Shown here: positions 1-13,000 of the stretch, in pieces
Numbering within the stretch: position 1 is the first letter of the stretch
How the letters are laid out: every line of letters starts with the position of its first letter
Assembly: GCF_030867145.1 (NCBI RefSeq)
Contig: NC_134434.1
Coordinates: forward strand, 2,294,001-2,358,000
Direction of reading: 5' to 3'
Source of the DNA: Opisthocomus hoazin
Taxonomy: Eukaryota; Chordata; Aves; Opisthocomiformes; Opisthocomidae
Length of the DNA stretch: 64,000 bases
Notes under the pieces: generated by a model
Database searches by the model: none
Seen by the model: the letters and a program-made list of their open reading frames with translations, nothing else
Told to the model about the DNA's origin: nothing
Made by a program: the position numbers and the translations under genes

Positions 1-939
1 ATCTGAGGCTTGGGGTTTTTTTGTAGCTCACCTGTCTCTGAACTAAAATATGCTCCAGTTTGTTTTTTCTTGGTGAGATTTATACCAACTTGATTGGAAG
101 AAAAGAATCCTGGTGTCTGATCAAGCATTTCTTTATCCCTGCAGATTTTAGCCCTCCACAGTGGTGTCTTGTAGTGCCCCAGTAAGCCTGTTCTGTGCAC
201 CCAATAAACTTGTGCAAGACTCTTTTTTTTTTTCATCTCACAGGTGAAGGCAGGGCAAGCTTGGAAAAAAAAAAAAGCACTCAAGAAAACAGTATAGGGC
301 AGGAACCACATACAGTGTGGCAGTAGGGTGTTAAGAGGGCTGCAGAAACAGAGTTTTAAAGCTTTGGAGGTTTGAACCTTGGTTCAAGTTGCTGATGGTA
401 AGGAATCTCCCAAAGTAGCTCCAATTCAACTGTTTGGAACCTGAGCTCTGCGGGGCCAGATCCCTAATGTGAATGTCCTGCAGGTTTGCAAGCAGAGGGT
501 TTGGAATTGGCATCTTCTCTTCATATTGCCTTTTGTCAAGCCATGCTCACGCCAAGTCTGTGAGCATCAGCTAGATGTTTGCCTGTGGCTCTTCAAAGCT
601 GACAGCTTCATCTGGCAGGTGACTTAGGAGAGACCTGTTGGTCCTGACCAGCGGCTGGAGGATGGGCATGGACTACAGCCCCTGGTGTCAGGGCCAGGCG
701 GTGAAGGAGGCAGAGTTGAGCTCTGAGGCACCTCATGTCACCTCAGTTCCTGTGCTGTGGCCAAGTTCCCTAAGCTGCTGATGGGATCCTCGGGTGGAGT
801 TTGCTGCAGAAAGAAGTAAAATATGGAGGCAAATGGTGATGTATTTTTAAGGCCTTGGAAAATGTTTGTGTATTTGAAGTGCAGTGTTCAAGAGTCGCTG
901 TGTACTCCGCTGTCTGTACAAAATTTCCTTTTCCTGCAG
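1..939 (+). other. TMEM104: TMEM104 intron (3' part)
   Basis: This is intronic sequence leading to the acceptor TTTTCCTGCAG at 929-939. No coding exon, RNA gene or recent repeat was seen. There are short T and A runs at 222-232 and 266-278. The upstream exon lies outside the window. Confidence 0.7.
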
Positions 940-1039
940 TGGGTGTCAACCTCTTCTATTTCTGCATAATCATCTACCTCTATGGGGACCTGGCAATCTA
1001 CGCAGCAGCTGTACCAGTCTCTCTCATGCAGGTGACCTG
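940..1039 (+). CDS. TMEM104: TMEM104 internal coding exon (first visible)
   Basis: This 100-nt exon is preceded by a pyrimidine tract and CAG and followed by GTAAGT. It begins with the last two bases of a split codon and ends with the first two (TG) of a cysteine codon completed by the next exon. It reads [20 protein letters not shown] and then [12 protein letters not shown]. This is a long hydrophobic membrane helix followed by a loop, and it matches vertebrate TMEM104 closely. Confidence 0.95.
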
Positions 1040-4000
1040 GTAAGTGTGCTTACTGCTGTGGGGTTGCGAGCTAGCAGAGAAGAGAGCAGGCTCTTGGATT
1101 TGATGGGGTGAGAAATCTGACTGGGATCAGCTCTTCTTTCTAAAGAGCAGAGTGGAGAAATGACTCGAGGACAGCCCAATACTCGTGGGTGGGAAGGTGA
1201 AGTTGTCTTATATTCCGCACCCAAGTGCCTGCTGCCTGCCTGAAAAGTGGCTGGCCTGATTTCAGATGAGTCCTCAGGTGTGAAGTGCTTTCAGCTTCAG
1301 CACCTTGCAGACATGGGACTTGTTGCTCAATAGTTTGACTGCCATATTATGCAGTATTTTAGCTTCTCTGTCTCTTTGGAGAAGAGCCGAGAGTTGTGAT
1401 GCTTACTAAGCCCGTGACTAGCGAGTGGTGACGTTATATGGACTTAGCTCTGGACTGAGACCAGTTCCTTTCTCAAGTAAACAGGTAATGAAAGAGGTTG
1501 GTTTGATCAAAGCTGTGCTGGGCTGGGTCTGGACTCATGTCTTGGAGATGGAAAACCACAGTGATCCGTATATGACCCAGACTTGCTAGCTTGATGACCA
1601 AATGACCAAACTTATAAATAACTGTGGGCAATCCAAGAATTAGCCTTTAAATGTATGGTACTCAGTGACTTGCTGTGTTACACAGTCCAGAAAAAATAAG
1701 GGAGGAGGGTGTTCAGGGAGGCGGGGGAGGAACGGACACTTCAGGTCTCTGATCATTCCTCTTTCTTGAAGGCAGGAAAGGAAAGGACATCTGCTAGGAG
1801 TTAATTACTCTCTTTTGTTTCTCCCTCCTTTCCCAGCAGTGCCACTGGCAACCATTCTTGCAGTGTTGGAGATGGCACAAAGTATAACGACACGGATAAG
1901 TGCTGGGGGCCTATTCGACGGATTGATGCTTACAGACTGTATCTGGTGAGTTTCTGAGACTGTGATGACCGTTATTTCCATTTCAACTTTACCTCTAGTG
2001 CATAGGGATGTTTTCCTGTAGAGGTGATGTGGTTCAAGTGAATAACAGAGGTGTGAAGCTTTTGATTCGTTCTGGCCTTGTGGGCCAGTTACCTCTTCTC
2101 TGATCTTGGTGTCATGGCTGTGTTTGGTGGCCATCAGAATCCTTGTGATTTTGAGTGGAAGTAGAGTTCTGTCCTCATTGTGTAGTTTTATATTGCTTAA
2201 GCAGGTGGTACCTCTGTGCCAAAGGGAGGGTTTTTTTTCAATGGCTGACAAAGTAATTGTGGCTCTGAGGTAATTGTTGTCAGTACACTCGAGCGTATTA
2301 AGATCTCCTGAGTGCGTTCTTTATGTGAATAAAATTGTTTATGCTGCAGGAGAATCTGCTTTTTGAGAGATGATGGAAACAGTCTGCTTAAACAACATCC
2401 AGTGCTATACGCTGCTTTAGTAATGGCTTTCTGTCTAGTTTAGGATTGTCTATTGTGTCTATTACTGTGGTGTGGTTCTGCTGTGAAACCAAGGTTTTTC
2501 CCAAAGGATGATAAACGCTGCTTCTCTTGAGCTTGGGGAGAGCTGAGCCTGGTACCTGGAGACAGATGTCAGTAGGGCAAAATGAGAAGAGGGAGGTATG
2601 GAAGTGCTGCTTAGCATGGCTTCTGTTAAGGATCTTGGTGAGATTTTAAGAAACAAAATAGTGAAGGTGGCTGTGTTTGTGTGCAGAGAAATCCAGGGGT
2701 GAAGACTATCTGAAGCAGTCTTGCGGTTCGTACATTTGGACCTTCAGTGGATCACATGCCTAAGTGCATTTGTTCCAGCGTTATCGCGAAGTAAGAGCTG
2801 GGCCTCAGAAATATTAGTGAATGTCAAAGCCTAGTTAATTATTTAAGAGAAATGTTATTGCTTTATTAAATTGTGTCTTGGTCTGTTTCTTTAAAACTTC
2901 CAGAAGATTGAAGATTTAATTCCTGAATTTCAGTAACTCTCCCTGACCCAGCAGAAGGAGCTAGTCAGGAAAGGCAGACATGCATTAATTACTGCCTGCA
3001 TTCTCGGATATTATGTCTATAATTCATGAAGATAATTGTTGTTAGGACTTGAAAAATTAAAAAATTAAGACTGTGTAAGCATTAGACTTTCTGCCTGTGT
3101 ACATAACTCTCAGAGGAGCTTTTCCTTCTGCTTGTCTTCTCTTGTGGATTTGGAGAATAAATATCTGCAAAGTCTTTGGTGGTGCTTAATCCTTCCCTGC
3201 TCAGTAGCTGAGATGAGGGTTTCAGAGCTTTTTTCCGCTCTCCCTTAGAAGCAGGGAGGGATTGTTCATGGCAGAATGTCCCAGTCTGTAGTGGGTTACT
3301 GGAGGGGCGGGTGTCCAACAGTCACTGTGTTCAGGAGGTTGCTGGGTGTCAGCATTATCTCAGAGTCGCGGGGTTCTGTTGAGGTCTCTTAATGCTGCTT
3401 ACTGAACGAGTATGGGAGTAAACTGGGACTTGTTCTGCTGGTCCCACTCCCTGCTCGACCTGTGTGGTCTTATTTTCTAGAAAACAAATACGATGACGAC
3501 TTCCCTGGAGAGGGAGAAGAGGTGTAGTTATCTATAAAACATTCAGACCCACAGCCCTGACACTGTCTTCAAGTGTGGGCTGCCTCCGATAGGCTAAGCT
3601 GTCCTGTTTGCAATGTGGGCAATTAGTGACCGGTAGCTAGAGCTCTTAAACTTCCCGAGAGGAACCTGGGGGTGGAAAGGCAGGGGTAGCAAGTCGCTTG
3701 ACTTCAAGCAAAAGGATTTAATAGCAGAGCACTGTAACTATCTCTACAAATTTTGTGCAAGCTTGTGGTGTATAGAAGCGGGGTCTGGAACATGCAAGAA
3801 AAGCTGAAACCTGCTTGTCTGAAGGGGAAAAGGCGATGTGAAAGTGAGGAGGGGTGAGATGCATCAAGAGCATAGCTATTCATATCATACCCATAGAGAA
3901 CTTCTCTGTTTTCTTCACTTTTTCATGTTTTGATTTCTTGCTTGTTGGAATAATTCAGGTTCCACGTTTCAGTGGACAAACAAGGTCTCTTTTTGCAGGC

Positions 4001-7000
4001 TAAGTTCCCCTGTGGCAAGGAGACAGATGGACACTGTGATCCCAAAAGAAAGCAGCTGAGTTTTTGGATCAGCACTTTTGTCCTAGATGCCTGCCTCTAG
4101 TTTTCTCACCTCATCTTAGTATTGTATTTAGGTTTAAGTGACTTTTAGGAGCAAGATGGGCGGATGTAACTGGACCCTCTTACCTGTTCCAGTGAAACCG
4201 GTCTCTGGATGTAGTCCTGTATACTCTGTGCGTGACCCCACAGAAAGCCTTTTTTGGACTACCAGGAGAAATAATCTGTTGGAGGTTTTCTGGGAAAATC
4301 GTGCCAATGGGAGCTCCCTTGTGCCAAGTACCACCAGTCTGCCAAAGGTCTGTTGCTGCCTTCCTCCTGTCGACTCTTTCTCTCCCAACGTTATGTCGTC
4401 TTTTCAACAAAAACCATTTCAAACATTGACTCTTGAAGCTGTGGGTGGAGAGGGGAATAATGACTGATGTAAAAATCCTATTTCACGGTTTATTGTCCAA
4501 AAAGGCCTTTGGAAGCTGTCTCTGCTCTGATCGCTGTGAATGGAAGCTGGAAACTATGTACATAATGAGAGTATTTAGACAGATTAAATCCTTCTCTTGA
4601 GACTTGCTTGTCTGTGCAGCATCTTTATTGCTACTCCAAAATTTCACACCTAAGTGTGACTGCAGAGTCTTCAGAGACCACTAGGCCCCCATTAACCTTT
4701 GTCTGAACAAATGGTTATCTTGCTTCTTGTTTGTAAATTGCCTTGGAAAATAAAGGCCTGCAAAACAAACAAGTGAAGGCAAGTGCAGGAAATACCAAAA
4801 CAGACTTTTGCTCCTGTCCCATCGCTTGCTGCTAATATTTGCCACCTCTTTGGGGCCGTAGGAGTGCTGGGAGGTTTAAAAGGCAAGCCTTGCTGTGCTG
4901 TTCTGTGCTGGTGAGGGCGAGACCATGCAGGTGAAGTCGGCTGGAAGAAAGGCCTGTGTTTGATGGCCCGGCGACCTTGTTGAAGGCAAGCACTGATTAT
5001 GGTTAAAGCAGATCGATGGCTTTCTGTCTTCGCTTCAGATCCATCACCATGCTGTCGTGTCCTTGACAGTTGAAGTGACTTCTGAGTCCCTTGGCTGTCT
5101 CGGTGGCAATGCTAAGGACAGGGTCAAGTTCTCTGCTCTGAATTCACACTTCAATGCAGATGCTTTATCATGGTTTCTGTAAGGTCAGCTGGACGTCTTC
5201 TGTGTAGGCTGTGGGGAAGGGGCGGTGGATTAAAGTTTCAGATCTCTCGTCGTAACACTTTCTTGTGTTTCTGTTCCAGTGATGAAGGAATGCAACATGA
5301 TAGTCCCTGTTTCTAGAAAGCAGATACCGAGATAAATAAGAGATTAAATCCTGGGGACCAGCAGCCATTCAGAGCATCTGATCCAAAATGTGTTCATGAC
5401 CTGGCAAATGGTGCTTCGCTTCTGCACCAGGGCAGCCGTTGTAGCTAAAACCTCTACTCTCTTCTCAGCCCTGCTCGTCTGGCAGTTTGGGGCGTGGTGT
5501 CTTCCCATGATGGAAAGGAAATAGCTTCAATTCTCAGGGGAAGCCGTACGCCTTTCAGAAGAGGCACTGGCACGGGTACTCCTGGTAGCCTGGCTCGGTA
5601 GCACGTCAGAGCTACCAGGTGCATCTGTTCTGTCTGAGTCTCTGCTGGTTTTTTTTAGCTGATTGGGAAAGGGACGAGGCATCCGCTTTTGCCGGTTCAC
5701 AGATGCTGCAGTATCACAGGCAGCCCAGCGGGTGCGGGCCCAGCGAAGATGGGAGCGCAGATGGTTTAATGGAGATTATCCCAGTTGGAAACGTGCTTGT
5801 GCAGTGAACAAAATGAGCGGGCTTGCAGGCGCTTACCATCCCTCTTCAGGAGGGGACAATGTCACCCCAGCCTGATGCTCTGATCAGAATACCCAGTGAC
5901 CAGAGTGGGGCCGGGCTGCAGCCGCGGGAGGCTGTGCAGGGGGGCGAGGAGGTGGGCTGAGGACACGTACAATTGCTCAGTGCCAGCAGAACTTAATCGG
6001 CAAATGCAAAGGCTGAACTGATAAGTGTTGATGTAGATCTTGCCTGCCTTCCCCGCCTTCTTCTTCCGCTCCAGGCTGGAGCGCCGTGCTTTGTGCTGCT
6101 AATGTACGTCCTCTGCTTCCCTCCTCTGCTTCCCTCCTCTGCTTCCCTCCTCTGCTTCCCTCCTCTGCTTCCCTCCTCTGCTTCCCTCCTCTGCTTCCCT
6201 CCTCTGCTTCCCTCCTTGGCATTTCAGGCTGTGCTGCGTGTGTGTGTGTACCCCCTGCTCTGGGTAAAGGTGCCGGTGAGTTTTGTTGTCTCAAAGGATC
6301 TTTCCAGATACTTTTGCCTACACTAGGGCAGTTTTATTGGCTTGTTCAGTACATGAGACTTTTGTGGCTTCTCTGTCCACGTTGCCAGCTCAGGGTTGCT
6401 TTCTGGCCTCTGTGGGTTTGCTTTCTGGTTTTTTTTGTTTTATTTTTTCCATTCTGGCGGTGATAGGAGGGGAGTCCTCATGGTAGTACTTGAACACCTG
6501 TGCTTGATCGAAGCTGTCCCTTGCCAACTGGGAGCTGGAGCAGTGCAGCGAGCAGGGTGCTTCTTCCAAGGACACCTGGGTTTGCTCCGCTTGTTCCCTT
6601 TGCAGCAAGTGCTTTTCCTCTGCCCTGCCTTCTTCAGCTGTGCCCTGCAGCAGCATCCAGTAATAAATGGGTCACAGCTGCTGTCTCCTGGATGTTTATT
6701 CTTACAGGTCTCGGTGTCTAGAGACCTTGAGAGACAGCGGTGGGGAAGGTAGCTGCTTCACTGGCGGGTGTCTGGAGCAGGGAGGGCTGATTTCATGGCA
6801 CATCAATCAAAAAGGTTTGGGGTCCTTGCCCTGGACTCCTGGGGTGAGCCGGGGGCAAAGAAGGAAAGCTGATGGAAGTTTACCCTGCTGGTGTGAAGCC
6901 ATCATCTTTTTAAATAAATTGCTTAAACTGTAGCATTGTTATGTTCCAGGTTACCCCAGCTTACAGTAAGGATGCAGCACGACTGGGGCACTATTAGCAT

Positions 7001-10000
7001 GTCACCCTGCGTATCCTATAAGAAGTTATTCATGGTAAGACCTTCTTGCCAAAGATATTGCATTATATTTCCTACCACAAATGCTCTGATGTGTTTTATT
7101 ATGATACTGATACAGAAATAGAAACAAATGAACAAAAAAGGCAGCTGCTACTTCTGTGTCTAGATGCAGTTCTGAAAGCCTTCAAAATAGGGAAAAGCCT
7201 CTCCAGGGTCCAGAATACTACACCATTTCTGTATGTACAGGCACCTGAGTTTTGAGCCATAGCTGTGGGAGGAGAGGAACTGGTACTGCATTAAGCATAA
7301 ATATCAATAGCCCTAACTGTTTGTTACAGGTGCCTCTGAAATACAGCTTTGCTTGGCTAAAAGCCCAGTCTCAGAGGCTGATTGGAGTCTTGTCATGCCT
7401 CTCATCTAGTCAGCTTCCAAAAAGTAAGGTCAGTTAAGTTGCTGCTTTGCTCTGAAGTGGTTGAAGGAGGACAGGAGCCAAGTTCCTTTAAAATAAATGG
7501 TGTCTGGATGTGGGACAGGAAGGCAATTTTCAGCTTTTTTTATTGTGAACTAATAAGGTTGAAATTGGCACACAGTCTCGTTAATACAGCATAAATACTT
7601 CCTCCTTCATCCTGGTCCATTCTTCTGTGGGCTTGTCAATAAATTCTTTCAGTTGCTCACTCGTCATATGCCTGTCACAGATAAACTCGCTCTCTTGGAG
7701 TTTCCCCACACCCTTCATGTTCCCTAGCGCAGAGGGAACTTCAGATAACAACTGTCCTTGTGAATAAGAGGTTTTTACTGACCTGGCAGGAGGAGTGTGG
7801 AGTTGTGAAAGTGGAATATAAACTTGTTATACTGGTGACCTAAGAGCTGGAGTTCAGCTTCTGGTGTGTTATTTTTCTCTTGCTTACCTTGTAACTGATT
7901 GCTTTGTGAGTAAAAGAAACATCAGCCAGAAGGGAAGCCTCCCTGCTGCTAGGGCTGGGTGGGAGAGTGAGCCTTTGGTGCAATAGTGAAGCAACTGCAA
8001 GACCACGGATTGAAGCAACTGAGTTTAAAGGATTAGCTTGTCTCTTTTCACTGGAAAATCAATAGTGCAGGGGACTGCAATGTGTTTTCTGCACAGAGCT
8101 GTCGGTTCACTTCACAATGAGAAGTGGTTTTTTCCTTAAGTGGTGCTTGAGTTGCGCTGTCGCCTGGACACTGAGCTTTACCACAGGGCCAGTCCTTCCC
8201 CCCTGCCACTTTCAGCTGTCTGGCAAGGGCTGTCTGGAAGGGAAGGGTGCTGTGCTGCTGATTGTGTGCCTGGCCAGATGTGCTGCGGGTGCTACCAGCC
8301 CTTAAGAGAAGCAAGGTGGCTGCTGTGATGGGCAGAGGCCATTGATGAGCTCAGATGTGCTTGACTTCCCTGTAGAAGCCTGTCCTGCACACTTTAGTGC
8401 TTGGTTTGACTGATGAGCTGATGGATGGTGGGCATGAACCTTGAAAGCAAGCCAGCTAAACAAATTGGGCAAAGAAGTGGCTCTAGATATATCTCTGTTT
8501 TCTTTGGTGTGCTTCCTGCAGTTATCAGCTCGCCAATGGTGTTTACTGGGCTCCAACTACAGCCCCTGCTGCCCAGCAGAGCCACCCTGGTGAGGCTGAG
8601 AGGCCATGCTGCTGCTTTTCCTACATAAAACTGTCCTTTGGAGTAAGCTCACTTGGGCAGCAAGGTAGCAAAGCTGACACTGTTCTCTCTTGGTATTGGA
8701 GACCAATCTCTACCAAAAGGGGCAGGTGTTGGAACCGATATGTGTTTGTGGTCACCCAGGCGCTACACAAATTGTAAAGGTTTAAAAATGGCCTCTTAAA
8801 ATTCCTTTCTTGGACTAGACTGTTCCAGCAGACTCTCAGATCTTTCATTTTTGGAACACTCTTGTAGAAATTAAGTAATAAATGCATCTCCCCTGTGCAG
8901 TGTTATTTTGTGCAGTGGTAGTGACAGCATCCTAGAAACCAGAGTTGGAGAAGACCCTTTAAGTCAGCTAAGCACTCCATTGGGAGATGCAATACAAATC
9001 TTTTTCTCAAAGGCATGTTTTCCAGTATCTTGTTCTGTGTTTTAACACCAGTTTTGTTTTTAAACAGAGGTCTGACCTTGCTGCCTGCCTGATTTGCATC
9101 AGTGATTTCATCGAGTTAGACAGCAGCCTTGATCTCTCCTCCCCTGAAATTATCATTAGTTCCTTAATATACAGGTAGAAAGCACCAGGGCTGCAGAACT
9201 GTGCCATTGTGCCACTCTGAACATTACCAGAGGCTGTGGAGGAAAGAGCTCTGGACAGGCTGGTATCTCTTTATATTCCTAAATAAGTCTGCAACTTCTT
9301 AATATCCTCCTAAATTGCACTTTATGTCTGGGTGAGATCACTGACACTCTTGTCCTGAAATGTGGATTTTTGAACTACATCAGCAAATCCCACACATGGC
9401 TCATGCTTCTGTAAGCAGGACTATAAATACAAATAATGCAGCTGGGATTTATCTTGTAAGTTGAAGTCGGTATAATGCTCTCGGGCAGAGCTGAGCTCTG
9501 AAGCCTGTTGCACCAGTTTGGTGTGCGCTGTACAGGGAAGGCGAAGGAGGAGGCCGGGAGCAAGCAGGCTCCCTGCTAGCCCCAGGCTTTATCTCTTGCT
9601 TTTGTGCTGCTGCAAAGTGGTTAAGTGTGGGACGCTTCCTTTCCCTTCAGGCATCTCCTGGCTGGCACAGTGAACAGGATTATGCTGTCCCTGAAACTAC
9701 ATCCTCCAGGCAGCTGAAGAATCGATGGAGGAATTTGTAGGGGGGAAAAAGTAAAGAGGAAGAATGGTGGCTTAGTGGTGGAAGCACTGTCTGTGGTGTG
9801 GCGGGCGAGGGGTCAGTAGCCTTCAGGAACAGTCATCCTTGCTGAACCCAGGAACCTCCTGGCCCTGTTTGTAGCTTGATACGTTTGCAGGGCCCTCGGT
9901 GCATCCGTGTCACGCTGGTCCACGTCTCCCTCGCTTTATGCTGTCTAACCTGGGGGCTTTTGTGGTCAATATAAACATTGCTGTAGTTACCAATACCCTG

Positions 10001-13000
10001 CCAGGAGAGGCTGTGCATATGCAGGGTTTTGGGCAGTGTCTGTGTGTAATGATTATGGCTTCACACTTCGTTGGAAGGAACTCATTAATCTCTGCTAATC
10101 ATGCTAATAAATTGGGGAGGCGGGGTGCAACTCCTCAAGGTTACCCAGTGTTGGAAGGAGGAAGGCTCCTGTTCCACAGCCTGTGGGAGGTCAGAGCAAG
10201 CTGGGGGGGGGGGGGGGGTACAGCCAGACCTGGATCTGCAACTCCTCTGCTGTCCTTCCAAGTATCACAAACCAACCGGTCGGCTCTCCTGCATCTATCC
10301 ACTTTGCTGCTTCCCTCCTGCTTGTTCAGATGCAATTAGGAGATGCAGAATAAGGGGGAGCCAGGGGTCAAGAAGGCAGTAAAGTGATTACAAGATGCTG
10401 CAAATGGCTGTGCCATAAATACTCCAGTGATGAAAAATTACATGCCAGTCATCTCAGGGTTATTGCAGGCCTCCATCTTTCTCTTGTTGTGAAAAATGGT
10501 AATGAAAGTGTATTTACCCCAGAGAGTGCAAGCTTGCCGCTGGCTGTCATCCTGCACACCCCAGGTATGCCAGGGACTGCAATCCCTGCACTGAATGACT
10601 TTCTGAAAATACTTTGTGCCTGGATTTCTTCACTTTAAGAGGAGGAGGAACTGGTTTTGCAGGGTGTTCTTTCCAAAGTGGGAAGTCCATGGTGCTCAGA
10701 TCTGGGCCAGCTCCAGAACCAGACTGCGGCCCTGAGTCAGGGTGGGGAGAGGAGAGCAGCACCCTCTGGTACTGCCTCGCTGTCCATGTGCTGCTTCTGC
10801 CTTGCCCTCCTAGAGCTGCGTGTAGAGGCTGCTCAGCTGTTGGCTGCGCCGTGGTATGTTGGATGCCCAGCAAGATCATAGCTTGCAATGACATCAGCTG
10901 GGACAAGTACGCTTGTTTGCTGGATGGGCAGCCAAAAGCAAGCTGCCATCAGCTGGTGCTGGACTAGAACCTTGGAAAATTCCTAGATTGTATTCAGATT
11001 CACTGAACTGAGTAGCTTTGGGGATACAGGCGCTTCTTTCCATCCCTTGCAGAACATCTTCCATTTGGAAGAAGCACTGGGATTGCTGTGGCACAGGACC
11101 CATGAGAAGCAGCATCCAGCTAAATGGGTACCATGGGTGCAGGTGGGCAAAGCGCCTCTTGCTTCGCCGGCAAAAACTGGCCTGGCAGCAGCAGAGGTCT
11201 TGGTTCTTGGGGGATACCTCCTCTCTGCCTTAAGATACTGCAGAGAAGGGTGGGTGAGGGCTCCTTAGTGCCAGCAAGGTGCTTCCTGTGAGTTATGAGT
11301 GTAAACCTCTGCCAGGTGTCCTGAGAGCGGCACGTTAATTACCGGAGCTGCTGCGGCAGCAGATGCCTGCTGTACTCCAAGCACAACTGCCCTTGTTTCT
11401 TTATCTATAAATATTCCTTGTGGGATGTCTGGCGGTTGCATCCTCCCTCTGTTGTGACTTCCTGACTCTAGGGGGGATGTGGAGGTTGAAATCCCTCTTG
11501 CCTCTCAACTTCTTTGACCAGTCTTTGGTCTGTTGCTGGTTTATCTCTTTCAGGCAACTTTAAAAGCTTCATAATTGCTTGTCTGCTGATAACTTGCTGC
11601 CTATCAGCACAGCCCCTGCTGCAGCCCTGCCTCCAGCCTTAAGAGGCTGTGGATCTTCAGCTTTTTCTTTTTTTTTAGCTCTCTAAAAAGCTCCTTCCTG
11701 AACAATCAGACTCCTTTCATATATTTATATTTGTACTGTCCACTGCAAGGGGTAAAGCTTTACCAACGGAAGCTTGGATTGGCGCCCTCACTAATGTGCC
11801 ATCTGGCTCTCTAGCTTGAGATATGAGCTCATGCAGGACAGAAACATGGCCTTGTCACCCTCGTGAAGGGGAGGAGAGATGGCAGACAGGGCACCGCGTA
11901 GCACTCGAGACCCTTTTTCCTTGACGTATTTTAGCTGAAAAGCACTGAAGCCCTGGCACGAGCAACTGGAGCTCGCTGCAGGGTAGCGTGGCAGTTTCCA
12001 CAATTTGAAGTAGGTGCAGAGGAGTCACCAGAGGCTGCAGGTAGGTCTTTGTGTAGCTGCAGGTAGGTCTTTGTGTAGCTGCAGGTAGGTCTTTGTGTAG
12101 CTGCAGGTAGGTCTTTGTGTAGCTGCAGGTAGCTCTGAAATATTGTAAAGCTCTGCTTTCTTTATCTAGGAGTCCCAAATGGGAGTGGGGAAGCACCTTG
12201 CATTTAATATTTCTCTCCAAAGTCAGCCCTGAAAATTCCCTGAGGATGTGAATGGAACATCAGTTCATAAGAAACTGCTTTACTGAAGACGATAGGTCTG
12301 GTTCAAGCTTCCAACCCAGGATAAAACCTCTGACCTGTCTCAATGCTGGTAAATCAAGTTTTGCTTTCTGGTGTTTTGTTGTTTGTTTTTTTTTTCCCCC
12401 CCAGATGTCTCTTTAGACACACTCTAGAGGAGAGTAGCTGAGGTGGGAACAGAGCAGCCAGACCCTGGCTCTCCGAACATCTTGTTTGATCTCTGTACTT
12501 GTGCAGTCTGGTTTGGTTGTATTGTGAGTTTTATTTTTTTCTTGTTCCTTCTAGCGCTCATCTGGGTTGTGAAATAGCTCTGAGCTCAGGGACATCTTGC
12601 AGAAGCAGAACGGGTGTCGGAATTGCCACTCCTGACAGCATGTATGAAATGTCTGCCTTTTCCTCCCGTGCTCAAGGAGACTTTCCTTGTGTCTGAGCAC
12701 TGAATCAAACAAAGTTTCCTCTGGGAGGTGCTCGTTCAGTAGAGCTTGTGTCTTCCTGTTGGTGTCTTGCCTTGCTGCCTGAATGCTGCGTACCCGTAGT
12801 CCTGTGTGAAGCACTCAACTCTCAGCTTTCCAGCCAAGGTGTCAGAGTCTACCAAGGACAGTGATCCATTTTGTTAAACCAGTAACTTTATTTTTAAATG
12901 TCAGCTTGCCCAGCATTAGAGTAGGGTTATTTGCTGTACTGGCTTGTGGGGGGAAGAGGTACTATAGCTCAACAGTTGTGACATGTAAACACCAATATCT

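Noticed and set aside
5977-6463. Repetitive open frames on both strands near 6.1 kb (for example a Glu/Gly/Arg-rich repeat)
   Set aside because: Produced by the 13-bp minisatellite, which is open in all frames.
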